10,464 bases of DNA, taken from assembly GCA_964526915.1 (NCBI GenBank), contig CAZGMS010000121.1, positions 1 through 10,464 of the forward strand. The letters run 5' to 3'. Source of the stretch: JAHJDR01 sp964526915. Its GTDB lineage: Bacteria > UBA10199 > JADGCS01. Below, piece by piece: positions 6,731 to 10,464 of the stretch (positions are counted from its first letter, which is position 1; every line of letters begins with the position of its first letter). The translations under genes and the position numbers were made by a program. The notes beneath the pieces are model-generated. The model was given only the letters and a program-made list of their open reading frames with translations, was not told the DNA's origin and ran no database searches.

Positions 6731-6873
6731 GGACTTCGACCGAGTTCAGTCGAGGGCCTACCGAGTTTGATCCTGAGCGAAGAACCCTTCGACTCGTTTC
6801 ACTCGCTCAGGGTATCCTTCGTCTTGTTTTTTTTCGGCACCAAGGTGCCGTGTCTTGACTGAGTCGAAGGATA
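6731..6873. repeat. Cluster of nested palindromic CCTTCGACTC-type repeats
   Basis: Several inverted repeats overlap: CCTGAGCGA (6772-6780) with TCGCTCAGG (6803-6811), CCTTCGACTC (6786-6795) with GAGTCGAAGG (6861-6870), TATCCTTCG (6813-6821) with CGAAGGATA (6865-6873), and CGGCACC (6835-6841) with GGTGCCG (6844-6850). The arms compete, so alternative folds are possible. The right part forms the 3' end of lpdA, and the rest fills the gap to the L,D-transpeptidase gene. It resembles dispersed intergenic palindromes seen in many bacteria; the class cannot be named from one locus. Confidence 0.75.
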
Positions 6874-8265
6874 TAAATGACTGCAAACCCCATAATACAC
6901 TTCGGCGGCCTCCATGAGGGATTCCGACAACGTGGGATGGGGATGAATGGTGTCAGCCAACTCTCTGGCGGTCACCCCAGTTTCGACAGCCAAGGCTCCT
7001 TCACTGATCATATCACCAACACCCTTCCCCACCAGACCCACTCCCAGAATTTTTTCGGTCTTGGCATCGATGATCAGTTTGGTCAGGCCCTCTGTTCTGC
7101 CCAACGTGAGCGCGCGTCCACTGGCGACCCAGGGAAATTTGGCCACGCAGTAATCAAGATTGCGCTCCTTCGCGTCTTTCTCGGTCAACCCGCACCAGGC
7201 CAACTCGGGGTCAGTAAAGATCACCGCGGGCAGGGCCTTGGGGGCAAACGATACCGACTCACCCAGAATAACAGAGACCGCCACCCGTGCTTCGTGCGAC
7301 GCCTTGTGTGCCAGCATGGGTTGACCCGCCACGTCGCCAATGGCAAAGATGTGCGGGATGTTGGTTCGTGTATCACTTTGCGTTTTCACAAAGCCTTTGG
7401 GATCCAACTGCACGCCAATAGACTCAAGACCCAGACCATCGGTATAGGGACGCCGCCCCACACTCACAAAGACCTTGTCGTAGTGTTCCTCAAACGTGGT
7501 TTGATCCTCCCTGACAAAAGCCACCTTAAGTCCCTCACCAGCTATCTGTAACCCGCTCACCCTCGTTTTGAACAGGAATTGATTAAATTTATTTTTGAGC
7601 TGTCTCTGCAAAATCAGCGCCAGATCACGATCCGCGCCGGGGATCACGCCTTCGGTCATCTCGACAACAGTCACTGAAGATCCCAAAGAGGCGTACACAG
7701 AACCCAACTCCAACCCGATGTAGCCCGCCCCCACAACCAATAATTTTTTGGGGATTTCTGGAAGTGCAATCGCCTTGCAGGAAAACATCATGCCCGGCAG
7801 TTTACATTCAAACGGCGGCACAACCAGCGGCCGTGACCCAGTGGCTATGATGGCCTGATCAAAAGTCACACGTTCTTCCTGCCCATCCGGTTTTGTGACC
7901 TTCACCGTGTGATCATCGAGAAAACCCGCGTCACCCTGTATGTAGGTTATCTTTCGGGCCTGCACCAGTTGTCCCAGTCCTTTGGTGAGTTTGGAAACAA
8001 TACCGTCCTTATAGGCACGCACCTTGTCCAAATCGACCTCGGGCTGTGCAAAAGTCACTCCAAAACTGTGGGCCGCTTTGGCCTGTTCGAGAATATCGCA
8101 GACATGCAGATAGGCCTTGGAAGGGATACACCCCCGATACAGGCACGTCCCGCCGGGATTGACGGCGCTGTCCACCAATGTGACCGCAAGTCCGCGATCA
8201 GCCGCATAGAAAGCCGCCGCGTAACCGCCAGGCCCCGCCCCGATAACGATCAGTTGTGTTTTCAT
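6799..8265 (-). CDS. lpdA: Dihydrolipoamide dehydrogenase (E3)
   Basis: FAD-dependent E3 subunit that reoxidises dihydrolipoyl groups with NAD+ in pyruvate/2-oxoacid dehydrogenase or glycine cleavage complexes; cytoplasmic. It has an N-terminal FAD motif G-A-G-P-G-G (residues 9-14), redox-active C41/C46 in G-G-T-C-L-Y-R-G-C-I-P-S-K, and an NAD-binding G-A-G-Y-I-G-L-E-L-G near 178. A second FAD contact is F-A-I-G-D-V-A near 315. The dimer-interface catalytic pair is H443/E448 in H-P-H-P-T-L-S-E. The usual end falls near residue 464; the last 24 residues (from Y-P-S-T-Q) are encoded by the palindromic repeat cluster. AGAGGGA about 6 nt before ATG 8265 supports the start. No E1/E2 genes are in the window, so which complex it serves is unknown. 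Confidence 0.96.
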   Translation of the reverse strand: MKTQLIVIGAGPGGYAAAFYAADRGLAVTLVDSAVNPGGTCLYRGCIPSKAYLHVCDILEQAKAAHSFGVTFAQPEVDLDKVRAYKDGIVSKLTKGLGQLVQARKITYIQGDAGFLDDHTVKVTKPDGQEERVTFDQAIIATGSRPLVVPPFECKLPGMMFSCKAIALPEIPKKLLVVGAGYIGLELGSVYASLGSSVTVVEMTEGVIPGADRDLALILQRQLKNKFNQFLFKTRVSGLQIAGEGLKVAFVREDQTTFEEHYDKVFVSVGRRPYTDGLGLESIGVQLDPKGFVKTQSDTRTNIPHIFAIGDVAGQPMLAHKASHEARVAVSVILGESVSFAPKALPAVIFTDPELAWCGLTEKDAKERNLDYCVAKFPWVASGRALTLGRTEGLTKLIIDAKTEKILGVGLVGKGVGDMISEGALAVETGVTARELADTIHPHPTLSESLMEAAEVYYGVCSHLYPSTQSRHGTLVPKKNKTKDTLSE

Positions 8266-8574
8266 AGTGATCCCTCTTGGTATGCCGTAGTTGAATCCTT
8301 CAGCGAAGACGACCTTTGGTCCATCGTAACCTTACCCCACAGCGCGTGCACGCTAACATATCTGAAAGATTTTGATAAAGCCCTTTTTAATCAAGTTTTT
8401 CGATTCACCAGAAAAATCGAGGTTATCATACATTTTTCCGTGATATCTAAAATATTTTTACATATAGTAATATTTATTTGACACTCCTCTTTATAATCGT
8501 TAGACCGCTACAAAATGTCGCAAGGCGCATAGCTGTTTGTTTTTTTATCATATAAGATTTTAACAGGCGGTTTC
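8266..8574. other. 309-bp divergent intergenic region (lpdA / response regulator)
   Basis: The half next to the response regulator is very AT-rich (about 8375-8560). It contains TTGACA (8478-8483) and a perfect TATAAT (8492-8497), but only 8 bp apart, so they cannot form one ordinary sigma70 promoter. TATAAG at 8551-8556 is another -10-like box without a -35. A 10-bp palindrome GCGTGCACGC lies at 8344-8353 and a 6-bp hairpin TCGATT/AATCGA near 8399-8420. No clear GG-N10-GC sigma54 promoter is seen and no gene is convincing. Confidence 0.5.
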
Positions 8575-9978
8575 ATGTCATATACCCTGCTCTGCATAGA
8601 CGACGATCCCGATTTTTTAAACAACATCAATCTTGCCCTGTCAAAACATTATGAGGTGATCCTTTGCCAGAATTTCAGGACGGCCAGACTCATTCTCGAT
8701 GAAAAAGACATTGACCTGGTTCTGCTCGATATTCATCTGGATCAGGAAGATGGAATTGAGGTCCTGAAATCCATCAAATCCCTTTACCCACAGATTGAAG
8801 TTATGATGCTGTCAGGCGACCGACATGCCCGACAGATCGTCGAGAGCATGAAGCTGGGGGCCTGTGATTACCTGACCAAAGACACAAATACTTCCGAGAT
8901 CATGTCTTACATCGACAGGATTCTGGGGCACAAGCACACCCGGGATCGTTTGTCTGCCATGATCAGCGATGTCAAGGCACCCGCCCAACAACAACAAATC
9001 ATGGGCACATCACAGGAAATATCAAGACTGCTTTCTCAGGCTGGACGCGCAAAGGGAGTGGGGGTGAACGTTCTGATTCAGGGTGAAACCGGCACAGGCA
9101 AGGGGGCATTGGCCCGTTATCTGCACGATCTGGAAGGTACAAACCAGCGCCCTTTCATCACACTGCACTGTGCAGAAACACCCGTAAATTCCCTGGAATC
9201 CGAACTATTTGGCCATGAAAAAGGTTCTTCAGTGGGTGCCCATCAGCGCAAATTGGGAAAAATTGAACTCGCCGACGGTGGCGATCTTTTTCTGGCGCAA
9301 GTTGATCAGCTCAGTGAGGAACTGCAACTAAAACTCCTGCAGGTTCTGAAAACAAACGAGGTCTTCAGGCTGGGCGCGGTCAAGCCCCTCAAAGTGAGCT
9401 TCAGATTGATCGTCTCGACCAGCAAAGACCTGCCTATCCTGGTCAGGCAAAAACAGTTCAGGGATGATCTGTATCAACGCTGTTGTACTCTCAGATTGAA
9501 TGTCCCAGCACTCAGGGAGCGGATCAGTGACCTGGATGCTTTGACAGATTATTTTTTGGAGAAATGCAACGCGGCACACGGTGACGCAAACCGAAAGACG
9601 TTGCACCCCGAGGTTCGGGAAGCCCTCAAAAACTATGAATGGCCGGGTAACGTCAAACAGCTTGAGAGCCTGATGCAAAGTCTGGTCACAGTGACAGAGC
9701 AAACTCAGATTGGGATCAACGATCTGCCTTTGGGTGTGGCGCGGGCAACATTTCTGAAAGATCAGCCCACGCTGACCATGTCCAAAATTGGGGGGGCCTT
9801 GTACCGCATGAATTTCAATACCCCCAAGGACACTCTCCCCAAGATGCGTCGGCATTTTGAAAGGGAGTACATTCACCAGATCATCGAGGAGAACGGGGGC
9901 AACAAGACGTTGGCGGCCAAGGAGATTGGCCTCACCCGTGCGGCCCTGTATCATATTTTAAAAGAGAACAAGGTATAA
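8575..9978 (+). CDS. NtrC-family response regulator with degenerate AAA+ domain
   Basis: A 467-residue protein with three parts. The receiver (residues 1-120) is intact: acidic pocket D9-D11, phosphoacceptor D52 (L-L-D-I-H), S80 and K102. The AAA+ domain (about 140-370) keeps Walker A G170-E-T-G-T-G-K176 and the arginine-finger region F-R-D-D-L-Y-Q-R (295-302). However, the sigma54-contacting GAFTGA motif reads G-S-S-V-G-A (217-222), Walker B has A241-Q242 where D-E is expected, sensor I Asn is S283, and the sensor II Arg is K361. A Fis-type helix-turn-helix ends the protein (about 432-467, N-K-T-L-A-A-K-E-I-G-L-T-R). It is therefore probably a phosphorylation-responsive DNA-binding protein that does not hydrolyse ATP or open sigma54 promoters. 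AGGCGG 4 nt before ATG 8575 serves as RBS. A DHp-like 60-aa gene follows after 9 bp. Confidence 0.93.
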   Translation: MSYTLLCIDDDPDFLNNINLALSKHYEVILCQNFRTARLILDEKDIDLVLLDIHLDQEDGIEVLKSIKSLYPQIEVMMLSGDRHARQIVESMKLGACDYLTKDTNTSEIMSYIDRILGHKHTRDRLSAMISDVKAPAQQQQIMGTSQEISRLLSQAGRAKGVGVNVLIQGETGTGKGALARYLHDLEGTNQRPFITLHCAETPVNSLESELFGHEKGSSVGAHQRKLGKIELADGGDLFLAQVDQLSEELQLKLLQVLKTNEVFRLGAVKPLKVSFRLIVSTSKDLPILVRQKQFRDDLYQRCCTLRLNVPALRERISDLDALTDYFLEKCNAAHGDANRKTLHPEVREALKNYEWPGNVKQLESLMQSLVTVTEQTQIGINDLPLGVARATFLKDQPTLTMSKIGGALYRMNFNTPKDTLPKMRRHFEREYIHQIIEENGGNKTLAAKEIGLTRAALYHILKENKV

Positions 9979-9987
9979 CTATCATTT

Positions 9988-10170
9988 ATGCAAAATCAGA
10001 ACGAACATTTCCGGCAGTTGATTCACGATTTGCGCACCAAAATGGCCGCTGTGAACACTTTTTTATTTTTGCTCGAAGACCTTCCCCTGGACCCCGAAAC
10101 CCGCCAACTGTACGAAAATGTGATTGGGGAGATGGAGGGGATAAAGGGGCTTCTCAAAGATCTTGGTTAA
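9988..10170 (+). CDS. Stand-alone histidine-kinase DHp (HisKA-like) domain protein
   Basis: A 60-residue protein resembling the dimerisation/histidine-phosphotransfer hairpin of histidine kinases and nothing else. The H-box F-R-Q-L-I-H-D-L-R-T has H13 followed by acidic D14 and T17, so the D-x-x-T phosphatase signature of HisKA kinases is present. A first helix (residues 6-31), a short turn with L-P-L-D-P-E, and a second helix (36-59) ending in L-L-K-D-L-G complete a two-helix unit. No sensor domain precedes it, and no HATPase domain (N, G1, F or G2 box) follows within the remaining sequence. It starts 9 bp after the response regulator stop with only a distant AAGG, so coupled translation is likely. 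Possible roles are phosphatase or phosphotransfer partner of that regulator. A remnant of a decayed kinase is the main alternative. Confidence 0.75.
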   Translation: MQNQNEHFRQLIHDLRTKMAAVNTFLFLLEDLPLDPETRQLYENVIGEMEGIKGLLKDLG

Positions 10171-10221
10171 GGGCACAGGGATGAGATGAATAATATGGCA
10201 GCACATTCTACATTAAAGGGG

Positions 10222-10259
10222 AATCAAAATTGATTAGTAATTTATCACACAAGTTTAAT
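10222..10259 (+). promoter_or_regulatory. Promoter with overlapping inverted repeat
   Basis: TTGATT (10230-10235), an 18-nt spacer and TTTAAT (10254-10259) form a plausible -35/-10 pair. The -35 is also the right arm of a 6-bp inverted repeat, AATCAA (10222-10227) and TTGATT (10230-10235), separated by AA. An operator-type site covering the -35 would fit repression, or the symmetry may be chance. It drives the 42-aa peptide gene starting at 10293. Confidence 0.5.
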
Positions 10260-10292
10260 GGTTAAAATAATAACATGTAAAAAGGAGATACT

Positions 10293-10421
10293 ATGAAAAG
10301 ACTATCAATCTTGAAAAAAATGATTTACGCTTTTCCATTTTTGACAACTCTTTATGTGGCGTTACTAGGTCACGATAAGTGGTTATCAGTTGTCACTGAA
10401 ACATGTAAAAGAACAGATTAG
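10293..10421 (+). CDS. 42-aa single-helix membrane peptide
   Basis: A short open frame with an excellent RBS (AAGGAG, 6 nt before ATG 10293) and its own promoter-like sequence. The peptide starts basic (M-K-R-L-S-I-L-K-K), continues with one hydrophobic helix (about residues 10-26, I-Y-A-F-P-F-L-T-T-L-Y-V-A-L-L-G), and ends in a polar tail with one Cys (H-D-K-W-L-S-V-V-T-E-T-C-K-R-T-D). It most likely sits in the inner membrane as a single-span protein; the signal is not a lipobox. I know no family. It could be a small regulator or a type-I-toxin-like peptide, but no antisense RNA promoter is evident. It may also be an accessory of the two-gene signalling unit upstream. Confidence 0.6.
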   Translation: MKRLSILKKMIYAFPFLTTLYVALLGHDKWLSVVTETCKRTD

Positions 10422-10464
10422 TGTTTATCTATTGTTTACAAAACCCTTTACCACAATCAAAGAC

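Noticed and set aside
6831..6850. The CGGCACC/GGTGCCG hairpin next to an 8-nt T/A run as an intrinsic terminator
   Set aside because: On the plus strand the T run comes before the stem, and on the minus strand the stem is followed by A, so neither strand has a U tract after the hairpin.
6877..7551. A 224-aa open frame on the plus strand opposite lpdA
   Set aside because: It is antisense to the conserved lpdA sequence, has no RBS or recognisable motifs, and has the composition of a shadow frame.
8266..8574. A sigma54 (-24/-12) promoter for the NtrC-like regulator
   Set aside because: No GG-N10-GC arrangement close to the consensus was found in the region.
9328..9954. A 208-aa minus-strand frame opposite the response regulator
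   Set aside because: The plus-strand frame carries recognisable receiver, AAA+ and HTH motifs; the antisense frame has none.
9988..10464. A frameshifted histidine kinase whose ATPase domain continues after the 60-aa DHp protein
   Set aside because: I saw no HATPase-like motifs in any forward frame of the roughly 290 bp that follow; instead there are a promoter, an RBS and a short membrane peptide.

Overview
The window looks like chromosomal DNA of a Gram-negative bacterium with mid-range GC. The evidence is a lipobox lipoprotein, an exported protein with a classical signal peptide, a YcbB/LdtD-type periplasmic L,D-transpeptidase, an E3 lipoamide dehydrogenase of proteobacterial layout, and an NtrC-type response regulator. 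A deltaproteobacterial or Bdellovibrionota-like lineage would fit, but this is a guess from gene style and cannot be fixed without a search. No phage, plasmid, CRISPR or full-length transposase gene is visible.

Layout from left to right. (1) A nested palindrome (8-68) precedes a YdcZ/DUF606 membrane protein (+). Its reading frame runs through a strong bidirectional terminator hairpin (548-586) and into the antisense of a tRNA-Phe(GAA) gene on the minus strand (587-659), which has its own promoter. (2) A small lipoprotein (947-1360, +) with a good sigma70-type promoter is followed by copy 1 of a 145-bp palindromic-ended element. Then come an exported protein of unknown function (1683-2477, +) and, convergent with it, an unknown soluble protein (2491-3630, -). 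(3) A 388-bp spacer with phased T-tracts leads to a small unknown ORF (4019-4342, +), then copy 2 of the 145-bp element in inverted orientation. (4) A minus-strand run follows: lipoamide dehydrogenase (lpdA) -> a cluster of nested palindromic repeats -> L,D-transpeptidase -> UPF0316 membrane protein. The last two are 6 bp apart. (5) On the plus strand a response regulator with a degenerate AAA+ domain is followed after 9 bp by a 60-aa protein that looks like an isolated histidine-kinase DHp domain. A 42-aa one-helix membrane peptide with its own promoter and strong RBS closes the window.

Most notable points. The two 145-bp elements differ at only 9 positions, and 6 of these are three fully compensated base pairs in the terminal stem. 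The response regulator keeps its phosphorylatable Asp, Walker A and Fis-type HTH but has lost both Walker B acidic residues and the sigma54-contacting GAFTGA motif. Its partner keeps the His and the DxxT phosphatase motif but has no ATPase domain. Together the pair suggests a stripped-down, sigma54-independent phospho-signalling unit. Several genes (YdcZ, lpdA, the L,D-transpeptidase) have coding sequence that appears to be made from hairpin or simple-repeat DNA.
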